Numbered from the stretch's first letter, positions 24,110 through 35,745 are shown. The stretch: DNA of 64,000 nt from Acholoe squamosa (GCA_949317995.1 OX439039.1:75526002-75590001), one strand, 5' to 3'. Notes: generated by a model not told the origin, from the letters alone. Translations and numbers: made by a program.

Positions 24110-24645
24110 TGTCTGGGCGAATGAGACAAGCTCCCCCCTCAACCGTTTGAGCCTAGGCATTGTATACCTGTACACAGTTCTGGCTTGCACAGACTGACAC
24201 TGAACAGAGCGTTCTCTCTGCCGGAGAGAGGGAAGAGGAAAAATACTAAAAAGGGCCACACAGCTAAATATGATGTGTATGGGCGATGTCTGGGCGATTG
24301 ACACCCCCCCCACCCCAATACCCTCCACAGTTTTGGACAGTTTCAGCCTAAACAGCATTAGTGAATAGGAAAAATCTGAATTAGGCCCATTCAGCACCTA
24401 CCAAGGAACAAACAGGACCCCCTCACCTTCATGTGTCTGGGCGTTGTCTGGGCGAATGACACGACCCCCCCCCCACCCCCAAACCCCATGTAGGGATAGC
24501 ATGTACCACAGTTTAGGGTTAAACAGGCTGACAGTTCAAAGCAGCTTTCCATCGCTAGAGTTAGTAAATGGGAAAAATTTGATTTAGGACCATTCAGGGC
24601 CTGCCAAGAAACATACAGGACCCCAAAACCGTCATGCATCACATT
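24110..24645. repeat. Tandem repeats of about 150-200 bp with 'gtctgggcgaatgacac' and poly-C
   Basis: Two to three diverged units each include 'tgtctgggcga', a poly-C/A-C tract, 'ccacagtt' and 'cattcag..cctaccaagga'. Open frames across them are not gene-like. Confidence 0.75.
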
Positions 24646-24876
24646 GTAACAGTTAGGATCTTCAGAAAGAAGGAATTTTCATGAAAACAGTGATTAGAAA
24701 ACTTACTTGCTGGCGTTCGACGCTGTGTTGTTGTCGTCTGTTGTTGTCGTCTGAGGCAGTACGGCCAAACTCGCGGTCACATGATCGCTCTCAGCCAATA
24801 AGGAGACAGCAGCAACTCTAGTTCCAGTTTGATCCGCCAGATGTCATTCTGAAAGATGCGCGTGTCGCCAGGACAT

Positions 24877-25284
24877 AAAGAGTTTCCAGCGCTCCGCAGG
24901 AACGGAGGGGGGAGAACCAAATGCATTTTGCCATGGGTGCTTAGGTACATATGGGGGTTAAATAACTGACATGGTTAATATAGTTAAATATATAATCCCT
25001 AGCCAGGAGGAGAAGGAACCTTATTTTTCGGAAAGACACCCCAGAACAGCCTGTATTAGCGAAGAATCACTCATGGCCTCAAAGAGTTTCCAGCGCTCCG
25101 CAGGAGCGGAGGGGGGAGAACCAAATGCATTTTGCCATGGGTGCTTAGGTACATATGGGGGGTAAATAACTGACATGGTTAATATAGTTAAATATATAAT
25201 CCCTAGCCAGGAGGAGAAGGAACCTTATTTTTCGGAAAGACACCCCAGAACAGCCTGTATGGGCGAAGAATCACTCATGGCCTC
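24877..25284. repeat. 204-bp tandem duplication
   Basis: The segment starting AAAGAGTTTCCAGCGCTCCG at 24877 is repeated at 25081 with about 98% identity and ends at 'tcactcatggcctc'. Few differences are seen, so the event is recent. Confidence 0.95.
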
Positions 25285-26280
25285 CTCGCAGCCAAGATAA
25301 TAGAGCAGTTCCATTTTTTTTTCAGATTACTTTAGCATGGGACTAACTCTAAATTTTAGCACAGAAAAATAACTCATATACATCATAGTTATTTGGAGGG
25401 GGGAATATAACCTCAAATTTTCACCCAGACAGCCCATTTTACAAAAAGTGATTTTCTAAAAAAAAAAAAAAAAAAAAATGCTCGTAGGAAAGCAATCTTA
25501 GGTCCAAATTTTCGGGTTTCCTTCAAATTTTAGTGTACTTAAATGGATCGTCCCAAATTTAAAAAAAAAAGAAAAAAAAAGTGGATTTTATTGATTTTTT
25601 CATTCCAAATGGGTCATTTTGGGCCTGTTTTACCCCCCTGGAGGCCAAAATATGCATATTGGACCATTAAAACCTATATGTAACACAAATATCTCATTGA
25701 GCCCGAAATTTTGAGTAAAAAAATTTAGAGATGAAACTAAAATCCTAAGTGTAGGAGGTGAAATACATCTAAATTCGTCATATGCAAACCTTCTATGATT
25801 TATGACTCTTAGTGCCTAGGTAAGATAAGAGTCTGTGATATAATCAACTAGTCCATACCGTGCCAGTTCACATAAAGATGGGTTTATAGTGTGCAAGGAG
25901 AGAAATAGGAAATTAAGCCTTGATCTTTTAGGAATTGAACGTCCACATACCAAGCTAAACTACATAGATGGTACCAAAATTCTACATAAATATATGTCTA
26001 GCCTACGTCCTTTTATGAATGTGTGTTTACTGGGTACTCACCCATCACTCAGAGAACTGTGTGGCTTTTGATCAAGTTTGCTAAATATTATAAAATAACA
26101 TTTGTTATCAAATAACATTTGATATGAAATAATGGTATTGAGTGGCAGTAAGAAATACATCCTTACCTTCATTTACATTTTGAGTCTGGATCTGAAACCT
26201 ATTCTTTCCCTATACATAACTGTCCAACTTTAGGAATGAGCAAATAATTTCCATCACATCTTACAAGATAATTTGACATA
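25285..26280. other. Gene-free, A/T homopolymer-rich stretch
   Basis: Poly-T at 25316-25323, poly-A at 25459-25478 and 25561-25580. No splice-supported coding segment was seen; a short open frame near 25889 has no supporting features. Confidence 0.6.
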
Positions 26281-27390
26281 TTTTCCATTAATTCAAGCTT
26301 GTGAACCTTTCAGTTGACATAAAAGTCAGGAGGGCCTTTCAAAATGAAACCAAGACAAATTATCATGGAAGGCCCTCCTGATGTAAATGTTATCTTAGAT
26401 TATACTTATTTCAAGGGAGAAACTGGTAAAGTATTAAAAATATACAGCACAATGAATATTGTGAACAAAATTAAAGAAAACATGTTATAACAATGAAATG
26501 AAATATTTTTTGTCAGCTCCTTGCTATCACCTTTTGTTTTTTCTTATTAAGTGCTGGTTCCACTACTGTCTGAGAGGTAAGTTTTTGCTAATGGGGGTAA
26601 TCCGACAATTTTGTCGGCCCGATAGTCAGCGGCGGGGACAGTGAAATCGGGTCTCAAAATCACCCAAAAATTCACTCTTCCACCAAGGACAAAATTGTCG
26701 GATTATCATCGCCGACAGTCATCGCGGATGCAAGTTCCACCCTCTTCCACCAGAGGCCTCTTCATCGGCGATGACCTAGTATCAACCATATGACCTACTT
26801 TTCCATTAATTCAAGCTTGTGAACCTTTCAGTTGACATAAAAGTCAGGAGGGCCTTTCAAAATGAGACCAAGACAAATTATCATGGAAGGCCCTCCTGAT
26901 GTAAATGTTATCTTAGATTATACTTATTTCAAGGGAGAAACTGGTAAAGTATTAACAATATACAGCACAATGAATATTGTGAACAAAATTAAAGAAAACA
27001 TGTTATAACAATGAAATGAAATATTTTTGGCAGCTCCTTGCTATCATCTTTTGTTTTTTCTTATTAAGTGCTGGTTCCACTATTGTCTGAGAGGTAAGTT
27101 TTTGCTAATGGGGGTATTCCACCAAAACCGGCAAAATTGTCGGCCCGATAGTGGGTTTTTGCTATCGGCGATGGTCATCGGGCGCCTGTCGGGCCGACAA
27201 TTTTGTCGGCCCGATAGTCAGCGGCGGGGACAGTGAAATCGGGTCTCAAAATCACCCAAAAATTAACTCTTCCACCAAGGACAAAATTGTCGGATTATCA
27301 TCGCCGACAGTCATCGCGGATGCAAGTTCCACCCTCTTCCACCAGAGGCCTCTTCATCGGCGATGACCTAGTATCAACCATATGACCTAC
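26281..27390. repeat. 518-bp tandem duplication ahead of the Harbinger transposase
   Basis: Copy 1 (26281-26798) and copy 2 (26799-27390) are nearly identical. Copy 2 has about 70 extra bases after 'gggggtattccacc'. Each copy holds a 13-bp hairpin (arms 26326-26338 and 26369-26381 in copy 1), a donor-like 'gag|gtaagttt', and self-complementary 'gacaattttgtcgg' / 'gacaaaattgtcgg' words. Copy 2 leads into the first coding exon of the transposase, so this is probably its leader or the element's sub-terminal region. Confidence 0.9.
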
Positions 27391-29303
27391 TTACTGAGCA
27401 AATCCAACATGGAGCCCACAGATGTGCTCGTGGTCGCTCACGCCACTTTAATGCTCATGAAACTGGATGAGGAAGATGGTGATATACTTCAAGGCAAGAA
27501 GAGGAAGCACAAGTACCACGTGGCTCCATACTTGAAGGACCGGACAGACAATCTGCAGCGAAACACCTTCACTAAACTTCACAGGGACCTACTGGCTGTA
27601 AGTAGTCTGTCTTCCTTGTTTTCTTGGGGGGGAGGAGTGAAGGGGCACCGGTCTGTGGCTTCATGTTCCCCTGACAGGAGTAGAGCTCAATGGGGTGGTG
27701 GTGTTTTCACTTAGTGTAAAATGAGATGGAGACGAGAAGAGCAGCTCGTGGTCATAAAAAAATAGATGTGATTCCTTTTTTGTCCAAGATAAAATTTATC
27801 AGAGATTAAAATATAATAAAATAATTTCAGATGGACGAGGTGAATGAGTTTCGCCATACTCTGAGGATGGGCCCTGGAGAATACAAAGAGCTCCTGAGCA
27901 AGGTCTACCCCCTCATATACAGGCGTGACACAAACTTCAGAGAGTCTATAAAGCCAGAGGAACGCCTAGACATAACCCTACGGTATTTGGCTTTAGGTGA
28001 GCTTTTGTTTTATTTTCTATAAAATGTATGAAATATAAAATTACAAAGGTAGAATATTAATGATAGAATATGTATTTTTAATAATATAGCGTCTTTTTTT
28101 TTTGCATTTTAACTATCTGAGACACCTGACGTAATTTTCTTTTTATTTTGTAGGAGACAGCAGTCAAACTCTACACCACGGTCATTTAGTGGGGGGGTCA
28201 ACAGTCTACCCTATAATAAGAGACACCTGCATTGCCCTGACTGCCATTCTTAAAGATTTCTTGAAGGTTTGTTTGTTTGTTTTCTTTTCTATTGGGTATC
28301 AAGTGTTTCAATTATAATGTCTTGGATTTACCTAGCCGAAGGTCTTGTCTCCCACAAAAAAATCTTATACAAGAAACATACATCTTCCTATTTTTTTTTT
28401 AATATGGCTTCCCTTTCCGCCCTTCAGGTCCCACAAACAGAAGCAGAATGGAAGGAAATCGCAGATGGATTTTGGAAGGAGTGGCAAGTCCCTCACATGA
28501 TCGGGGCAGTGGACGGGAAGCACATTCGTATTCGCCAACCCCGGAAGACTGGAACAACCTTCTACAATTACAAGAAGTACTTTAGTGTAGTCTTAATGGC
28601 TGTCGTAGACGCCTACTACAGGTTCATATATGTAGACATAGGGTCAGAAGGCAAGGCAGGTGATTCCCGCATATGGAAGGAAGGGCCCCTCTTCGCTGAC
28701 CTGAATGACCCAGCGAACCCTCTGAACATACCACCAGCGTCTAAGATAAATGGCATGCGGGACTTGCTACCTTACTTCATGGTAGGGGATGATGCATTCT
28801 CCCTAGCAACCAATCTTATGAAGCCGTATGCGGTAAAAGACCAGGGAGATGAGCAGATAGTGTACAACTACAGAGTATCTCGGGGCCGTCTCATGTCTGA
28901 GAATGCTTTTGGAATTTTTGCTACCAGATTCCGCCTCTTCCTGCGTACACAGGACATGGAACCGAAGGGAGTTAAAATGGTAACCATGGCAGCAGTTTCC
29001 CTGCACAACTTCCTTCACACTCGAGCACCATCAGAGTACATCCCATCAGGATCCGTCGACTATGAAGGGCCAGAGCTCGAGGTCCATCCTGGACAGTGGC
29101 GGGATGAAGATCACGGCCTGGATGGCCTTGACAGGTCTCACCATGGGAGGAACATGCCTCAGAGTGCAAAAGCCATGCGGGAAAGCCTGTGCCGCTGGTT
29201 CAACTCCCGGCACAGAAAGGTACCATGGCAAGAAAAGTACATGCGGAAAAGGCGGATGGAGGCTGTAGCAGAAGTTGAGGAAGAGGAGGATGAAGTTCAC
29301 TAA
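27382..29303 (+). CDS. PIF/Harbinger transposase (HARBI1-like), uninterrupted
   Basis: Exons 27382-27597, 27831-27996, 28154-28266 and 28428-29303 join with phases 0, 1 and 0 to give 456 residues with no stop. The N-terminal half has the helix-turn-helix-type segment usual in this family (GPGEYKELL, ERLDITLRYLALG, GSTVYPIIRDTC). The DDE nuclease core has Asp194 in GAVDGKHIRI, Asp244 in GKAGDSRIW and Glu323 in SENAFGIF. These match the three catalytic residues of DDE_Tnp_4 transposases and all are present. The C-terminus is an acidic tail. Such enzymes cut and paste DNA with TWA targets and need a Myb-like partner protein. The start at 27382 is the first ATG; 27409 is an alternative. The copy may be active or recently so, or co-opted. 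Confidence 0.93.
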
Positions 29304-29570
29304 TCTCTGACAAAAAATGTCCAAGATAATTTTGTCTGGGACAAACAAATCTTAAGAGGACTTTAGGGTTTATGAGCGACATGTATTGTTTTCTGATTTA
29401 TGGAGTATATAAATGTTATCAAAGTCATTGAAGGGAAGAATTAATTATAAAAGTAGAAACCTGTTTTTATTGAACACACCACAGCGGATGAACTTTTAAC
29501 TTTTATGATCTCTTAACCAGACGAAACAACTTTTAACTTTTAACTTATAAATACCATGTAGTAAAGTAGA

Positions 29571-29576
29571 AATAAA
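29571..29576 (+). terminator. AATAAA after the transposase
   Basis: Polyadenylation hexamer 268 bp past the stop codon. A reverse-strand hexamer (TTTATT at 29466-29471) could end the convergent minus-strand ORF. Confidence 0.5.
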
Positions 29577-29984
29577 GTCGTCAAGTCTGTTACCATGATA
29601 ACCAGAAGGCTTTTTGGTTCTCCTTGAAATAAAAAAAAATATTCTCCTTTTCCATGAGGTAATCGCCTACTACAAGCAAGTACAAAGCAGCTTTATATAA
29701 AATGGTTCTGCAAGCCTTGTCTTCAGTCCTTGCTGTAATAGTTCGTTATATCCTGATGAGATATGTTAAATGAAAATTGTTGTCGCATATTGGTTTTTTT
29801 ATAAACCACAACAGAACATATAGCAAAAGAAAATCAAGTCTTTTCAGTCAAGTGCACTTTACAGTAAACAAGATGGTTGACATCATCGCTCGGATTATCC
29901 TATATAAAAAATGTCTGGGATATATAACTTTTAACTACAAATGTGGGATACTTCGTCGCGGGCAAAACAGTTTTTTTATGTCTT

Positions 29985-30368
29985 TTATGGGACCCAATCC
30001 CCGTTCACAGCGTCTAAAGCCAAGCTGTGCACGTGTAGCTTAAACTTTTCTCGTACTCTCTGGTTCATTCTCTGACACTGGAACAAGATTATCTTACTCC
30101 AGTGGGAGTCCTCCGTCTCAGGTTCTGCCACAGGAGGAGCTGGAGGGGGCTGAGCATGGCGTGCTGCAGCAAGCTGGGTCAGCTCTACCACCGAGTTGGT
30201 GCACTTTTCAAAATAGTGCTCTCGATTTTCAAGGACCTCCGCGACAGTCTTGTTTTTTTTTTTCTCGGAGATGCGGAGACACTTGGTCACATCGTGCTGT
30301 CTCATACCAGCAGCTGCCAGTTCCATCATCAGGACTGAAGACGACCCCACGACAAGAGGGAGTCCCAT
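29985..30368 (-). CDS. Convergent ORF, possible C-terminal part of Harbinger Myb-like partner
   Basis: A 127-residue frame with codon composition unlike its flanks includes charged helical stretches (EVLENREHYFEKC, NQRVREKFKLHVHSL) and a Pro/Ala linker. It lies tail-to-tail with the transposase, the usual place of the Harbinger accessory DNA-binding gene. The N-terminal Myb/SANT domain expected of such a protein is not seen, and a stop lies just before the first ATG. The upstream 140 bp overlap, in another frame, a PAN-like exon of the trefoil gene. Only the part below about 30260 is likely to be real coding for this ORF. Confidence 0.4.
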   Translation of the reverse strand: MGLPLVVGSSSVLMMELAAAGMRQHDVTKCLRISEKKKNKTVAEVLENREHYFEKCTNSVVELTQLAAARHAQPPPAPPVAEPETEDSHWSKIILFQCQRMNQRVREKFKLHVHSLALDAVNGDWVP

Positions 30369-32840
30369 TACATCCAGTTATACATGGGTAAAACAGGTGA
30401 ATATCTGACTGAATAGCCCCTGTAGTTTGGCTGCATCTGCCATAGGTGCAGGACAAGTTTGGATGCGACACTGCAGCAAGAATAGAGGGAAATTTAGCAT
30501 TGGTGAATAAAATGCCTACATGAGCAAGGAGACATTTACAGCAATATTAGCATATGTGACCAGTTCAGCGATTTTTGGTCTTAGGGGTCAAAATATCAAT
30601 TCGTGGATTGTAGTTCATTCTGAAAGCACACTGTCTTGGCTCGCTAAAACAGCCTTCATCATGGGAACCAGGGAATTATTTGCTCCAGTATGAGACTATT
30701 TGTGAACATTTTTTTTCTGTGAAAATGAGTCTAACCTATTGAATTGCTTCGGGGTGGGGGTCAAGTGTGAGTGTATTAATGACAGAACTCTATTGGTTGT
30801 TGTTGTAATGCATTAAGCATAAGAAGGTCTGTTTCATACCCTTCAAAATGCACCTAAAGCCGTGCACTGTGTCCACAGGGCGTCAGAATTTGTGACGACA
30901 AAACCCAGTGTTTTTTCCCGACGATAGAATCACTTTTGTCGTCCATTTCCGAAGATAAAATCACTTTTGTCGTCCATTTCCGACGAGCATATCTAACATG
31001 TTTGATTTTTATCATGAGAAATGAACAGTAGAAGTTCATTCGTCGGCGGGAATGGACGACAAAAGCCATTTTGTCGTCGGAAATTTGTCAGCACCCATTT
31101 TTATCGCCCTGTGGACATAAGGCTTTAGATCACGTTGATCAGATGAGCGGTTGCTGAGATATTGAAGCCTTTAGAATGGGATTGTTATTTGCTGATTTAC
31201 GAATCGAAACTTTAAACCTCGTTTCCTGAGGTTGGGGGTAGCCATAGCTACGACCAAACGTTGCAGGTCACATATGTGGATTTGATAGATCTGATATTGA
31301 GGTGAAAATGATAATCCCATAAATACTCAAAGATCTTCTACGTGATAATATCAAAATAAGATGGGTTAATTAGCCAGATAAGAGATCTCTCATTTGTACA
31401 TATACATGATATGAAATCTTAATACTTCGGATACATGTCGTGAATGAGCTAATCATGCCATTTTTTAATTAGTTGGTAGCCAAACTATGAAAGTTGGAAG
31501 TGAGGACATTGATCATTGTGTCTCAATTCTTTCAAATGCAGTTTGTAACCTGCTTTGCATAGGCAGTTAGAAGGGGGAAATGAGATAAGCCCCTGCCTTC
31601 ACCACAGAAATGCATATGGTACAATTGGTACCCATCGAGACAGTTCTTATCTGGATGGTGTTTCACATAGGGGAAAAGCCTCACTTGCAGCAGTCACTTT
31701 ATTGACTGCTGACTTTTTTTATGTTGCACAGAAGTGTTCATGTCAATCAGGTACAAGTACCTTTCAAAAACAAAAGCACTAAATGAATTTGAGCCACACA
31801 GTATGGTACCTGCTTGCGCAATACACACTGCTTTTTTTAAAAAGGCGGTGGCAGTTTCAGTCTAATGTGGTGAGTACAAGTTAAATGGTAAAGCAGAGTG
31901 TGACTTTTTAACATGAGAGGGTACCTACTTTGTACTCTCTTTAGCTTATGTGCAATAATAGGCGCCAGGACTCATCTCTTTGGTGCCAGATCAAGCACTG
32001 GTGCTGCATACTGCTCAATGTGGAAGAGGGGAATATAGATTTATTTTATTCTTGATTTTGATCTTTTTCAATGCAATATATTACCTTTAATATATCTGTA
32101 GGAGCTGTCCCCATCACGATGACGTGGAATTGGACAATGCACAGTCTTTGTCCAGCAGTGATTGTCCCAGTCATCCCTGAAGGTGAATGAGACACAGGTG
32201 GAATCAGCGAGACAGACATCCCCACACTCCTGGATAGATGAGTTTAATGCATTATATATAACATTACCACCACAATCTCCAAGCTGACGAAAGAAGCCCG
32301 CGACTGAAAAACAAGGAAATATTGTACATATTATTTACCAAAATCTATGCTGGCGAAAAAAAAACAGGGGGTATTGGTCTAACCCTAGGTTTTTGCCGAA
32401 GGGCACAAAATGTGAGGGGTTTGTAGCCAAAATGTGTTCAAGAGGCTTTTTTTTTCTTTTCACACTACGTCTGAACCCTCCAAGTTGTATCACAATTCCC
32501 GTATGACTAGTACTGAGATTTAACTTCATAGGGCTGTGTACGATTATAGTGCACTGAGAAATAACCCCCTGAGGACATTTTGTATCTGAGAACTGTGGTC
32601 ATTTTGCAGTGGCGGATTTAGAGGGGGGTGCAGGGGTGCCCCCCCCTTTCCCGGGTTTTCAGTGTAACATAAATATTATATTAAAAGAAAGGAAAAAATA
32701 ACCTTCTTTCCCACTGAAGTAACACATGTTAACATCTGGATCATAGCAGCATCCATAGTTAAGACATTCCTGTTGTGAAAGGACATTATTCGCACACACA
32801 ACTCTATCATCAACCAACACATCACATCCATATCGTGTCA
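30229..32840 (-). CDS. Secreted-type trefoil + PAN/apple-like protein (partial gene)
   Basis: Three minus-strand exons are supported: 32703-32840 (138 nt), 32085-32303 (219 nt), and one starting at 30470 and open to 30229. The first encodes a P-type trefoil with Cys spacing C-x9-C-x9-C-x4-CC-x7-C (ECLNYGCCYDPDVNMCYF). The second has PAN-like spacing (GDCGGN, ECGDVC, STCVSFTF, HCWTKTVHC). The third is PAN-like too (GRCSQTT, CITGC, PSCRGVVFSP, GSCWYETARC). Exons one and two are phase 1 at both ends, and every junction recreates a Val codon, the classic pattern of shuffled extracellular modules. Trefoil and PAN domains bind glycans or proteins outside the cell. The signal peptide exon and the true 3' end are not found. 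The third exon's end is disturbed by the overlapping Harbinger-side ORF. Confidence 0.75.
30550..31277. mobile_element. MITE with CATATGTGACC ends and a nested MITE
   Basis: CATATGTGACC near 30551 pairs with GGTCACATATG at about 31266-31276. Inside, 30876-31117 has its own ends, GTCCACAGGGCG and CGCCCTGTGGAC, plus repeated 'cttttgtcgtccatttccgac' words. The nested element appears to have jumped into the outer one. Both lie in an intron of the trefoil/PAN gene. Confidence 0.7.
31278..32084. other. Intron of the trefoil/PAN gene, no exon seen
   Basis: Between the two PAN exons. AT-rich, with 'ggtacaagtacc' near 31750 as the only notable palindrome. No cysteine-rich frame with splice signals was found. 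Confidence 0.5.
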
Positions 32841-33116
32841 CTGAAATTGCAAGAGAATACATAAATTTTCTTAGAAAGAATTATGTATTGCATAGTGAAG
32901 CACAGAATACCCCATGTATAAAGGTCAGCGCAAACATACAAACTGGATGCAGACCCGACGCAGACTGGACGCTGACCAGATTTTGGGGAGATTAGGGTGC
33001 TAATCCATGCAGTCTGAGCAACCCTCTTTTTCAGTCTGGGTGAAATCTGTGTGGAACCAAGCCTGTTGTAACCCAATAATTTCCCAGACAGTCTTTGAAG
33101 AATCTGGAAATATCTA

Positions 33117-33411
33117 ACAATGTTTGATAACCAGGATTTTGCCCAGATGCCAACTGGACGCTCAATCTGTGTCCAGTTGGCGTCCGAGACTGCCGCAAAC
33201 AGCGCAGATGGGACTGCTTTTCCGTCCAGTCTGTGTCCGGTCCACATCCAGTCCGACCTGTTTCCGCCGGCCTTAACAATGTTTGATAACCAGGATTTTG
33301 TCCAGACGCCAACTGGATGCTGAATCTGTGTCCAGTTGGCGTCTGAGACCGCCGCAAACAGTGCAGACGGGACTGCTTTTCCGTCCAGTCTGCGTCCGGC
33401 CTTTAGGTGCA
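33117..33411. repeat. Tandem duplication of about 159/135 bp
   Basis: The unit 'caatgtttgataaccaggat' is followed by 'ccaactgga..ctgtgtccagttggcgtc'; the next unit starts about 159 bp on. 'gtccagttgg/ccaactgga' words form inverted repeats within each unit. Open frames on both strands over it reflect the repeat. Confidence 0.85.
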
Positions 33412-34082
33412 GCTTATACATGAGGATGGCCTCCTGGTGAGCCTTATAGGAGAAGGGGTATTTCTTCTAGAATCGTCTCAAGGCTTCCCCATGTCTATAG
33501 AGGTGGTAAAAGGGGTTGTGTGAAGGTTTTTGAATTTTGAAAATCCATGGAGTGAAATAGAAGTTATGTGTGAATGTCATTTTTATTTTTTCTATCATGT
33601 CCAAAATGTGTGCGCCTTATAAGTTGGGTAATACATTAGATGCATTCTAGCCCAATGAAGATATTGACATCATACTGTTTACTTTTATCTGTCAAACAAG
33701 CAAAGTATACAAACAGAAAAAGGCAGAATTATATGCTCAAATGAACACAATATATACAATTGAGATCTTGGGGAAGATCATATGTAATAAATGTATGGTG
33801 CATGTATCTCCTAACTTTTGATAGAATTAGGTTTGCGTCATTTTTCCATCTTTACATATCAAGTTAATTGTGATTGCATTTCTTATTACCCACTTCTTGG
33901 AATCTGAGATCTCGAGAAGCCATTAATTACATGTATCTTGCAAAAAGTACCTGCATACTAACTGGCTTTTAATGAGTTAAGTAAAAAAGATTTTATTTCG
34001 ATAAGATGTTTGATAAGATGTGTGAAACAAGGAAGAAAATGATTGCTATAAACTGCATTGGTAAGCAGACCATATTGCCGAC

Positions 34083-34159
34083 CTGTAGGTTCAAGTGCGC
34101 AATTAGTTCTGCCAGCAGTCCAGGGGATTCTATATGATGTGCCTTTCCATTTATAAATG
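34083..34159 (-). CDS. Possible further exon of the trefoil/PAN gene
   Basis: The frame WKGTSYRIPWTAGRTNC is open and flanked by a usable acceptor (cttttcatataag) and a weak GT donor (gtcggc). It ends in phase 1, so it would splice in frame to the trefoil exon at 32840. I know of no domain name for it, and the acceptor phase (2) breaks the 1-1 pattern. Confidence 0.3.
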
Positions 34160-34319
34160 CTTATATGAAAAGGTCATTCAGATATATTGATCATGTAACT
34201 TATTCAGACATATTGATCCAACCAATGGAGTGTAGAATGGGTATGGTGTAAAGCTATTCACATGCTAAATGTTGTATCCAATCATATCCATAGATGCACA
34301 TTGTTTGTATACCCAGCCT

Positions 34320-34800
34320 GGAGGCCGTTGCAAAATGAATTGGAATTAGTTCTGTCGGAGGTGCCTTTCTCAAAACAGAACTGACTGACCCAAGGGAATC
34401 AATTCCCTGTTAGGTTGCCAAAAAGCAATTGGTCCTAGAAGTGGCTGGGAATTGGTTCTTTCCTCCAATTCCCTGGCCTACCTACTATGGTAGGTAGGCC
34501 AATCCTGGAACCAGATCCCCCAGCTTTTTACAATGCAGTCTAATACAGAACAAGTCCATTAGAGTAAACGGTGGGAATTCGTCTCTCTGGGTGGAGAATT
34601 GGGTAGAACTGGAAGATGCGTTACCTACTGTGAGGATTGAAATCCAATTGTTTTTCACAACAGCCTCCAGCATGTCCCATTTGGGCCGCCAGGTGGGGCC
34701 CAATGCAGATAGGCTTAGCCCACTTAGCCAATACATAATTGTTTCTGGGCTAATATAGCCCACTCAGTCCATGGACTTGGTTCTGGGCTACAAACACGAC
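34320..34800. mobile_element. Foldback element with a perfect central hairpin
   Basis: The palindrome GGCCTACCTAC-TATG-GTAGGTAGGCC is at 34475-34500. Flanking words 'ttgcaaaatgaattggaa' (left) and 'attgtttttcaca' / 'ccaattg' (right) are partly inverted. This looks like a small foldback transposon. Confidence 0.45.
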
Positions 34801-35579
34801 TGGACCTAATCTGCCAGCCCAGACCTTTGATCATGTAATTTACAACAAAAATTAATTAAAAAAATAGGACTGGTGTTCACATGGGGTACATTGGAATCAA
34901 GGTACTAGGAAGGTAAAATTGTAAACATTCCTTTTACAAATTCATTCTAAGATGAAGTTCCAATGTTAGGTCCTATCAAGCTGTTGTGTATCATCTTTAT
35001 TTACACTCAATATAGACATTTGTGTCTATGAGCATGTTATGAGCAACCCCTGCCACCTAGTGAGTTGGGGAGGAACTGAAACATTTAAACACTTAAATAA
35101 TCATGAACCCTTTAGCAGGAAAGGTGTGGACGTGTTTAGAAAAGTGTTTAGATGTGTTAAGTGTTCTTTTCAGTGTGTTCAATTTCTAAACACATGTTTT
35201 CAAATGTGTTTCAAGGCTAAACACTGGATGGCAATGTGTTTCATTTCTAAACAGATGATAAATAGCCCCACAATTGTTCTTGAAATGTTTTATAAGTGTA
35301 GCACGACATGGGCACCAGCATTTGTTACTACCCACTTTTCCCTTTGTTCTGTCTGTTATTGCTCACATTATATAGAAAATTGACATAACCTTTCTGCTGG
35401 CTGGTAAATAATACCTAACAGAATAAGCCTGACCTTGAATACTATTATAATTCATTACTCAAGTAGACATGCAAGACCAAATATATTTTTTTATGATTTT
35501 CTCTCACAAACCTTATTATCAATTGCCCTGATTTCCGCAGTAAAACAGGCATGTAACTCAATATCTTCACTTTCATCTC
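34801..35579. other. No gene seen
   Basis: A long frame at 35039-35383 covers a run of 'gtgttta / taaacac' words (35110-35270) and has no recognisable domain. Confidence 0.5.
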
Positions 35580-35745
35580 CAGTGGCAGATCCAGGATTTG
35601 GAAAAGGAGGGGCGGTGCAAAAGGAGGGGACGCACCCCCTATTTTCAGCAAATTTTGGGGTCCAAAATATGTAATTAAACTCTTAAGTACTGGGAAAAAG
35701 GTGGGTGCGCGCACCCCCGTCCCCCCCCCCTCTAAATCCGCCACT
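35580..35745. mobile_element. hAT-like MITE, copy 2
   Basis: Ends CAGTGGCAGATCCAGG and TAAATCCGCCACTG. The interior matches the copies at 443 and 42220 (including 'ggggtccaaaatatg'). A truncated right end is repeated immediately after, at about 35760-35782. Confidence 0.8.

Noticed and set aside
32822-33421. 199-residue minus-strand frame next to the trefoil exon
   Set aside because: Mostly the 33117-33411 tandem duplication; only its end (32703-32840) is a real exon.
35039-35383. 114-residue frame with several Cys and Phe
   Set aside because: Built on 'gtgttta/taaacac' words; no domain pattern or splice sites.
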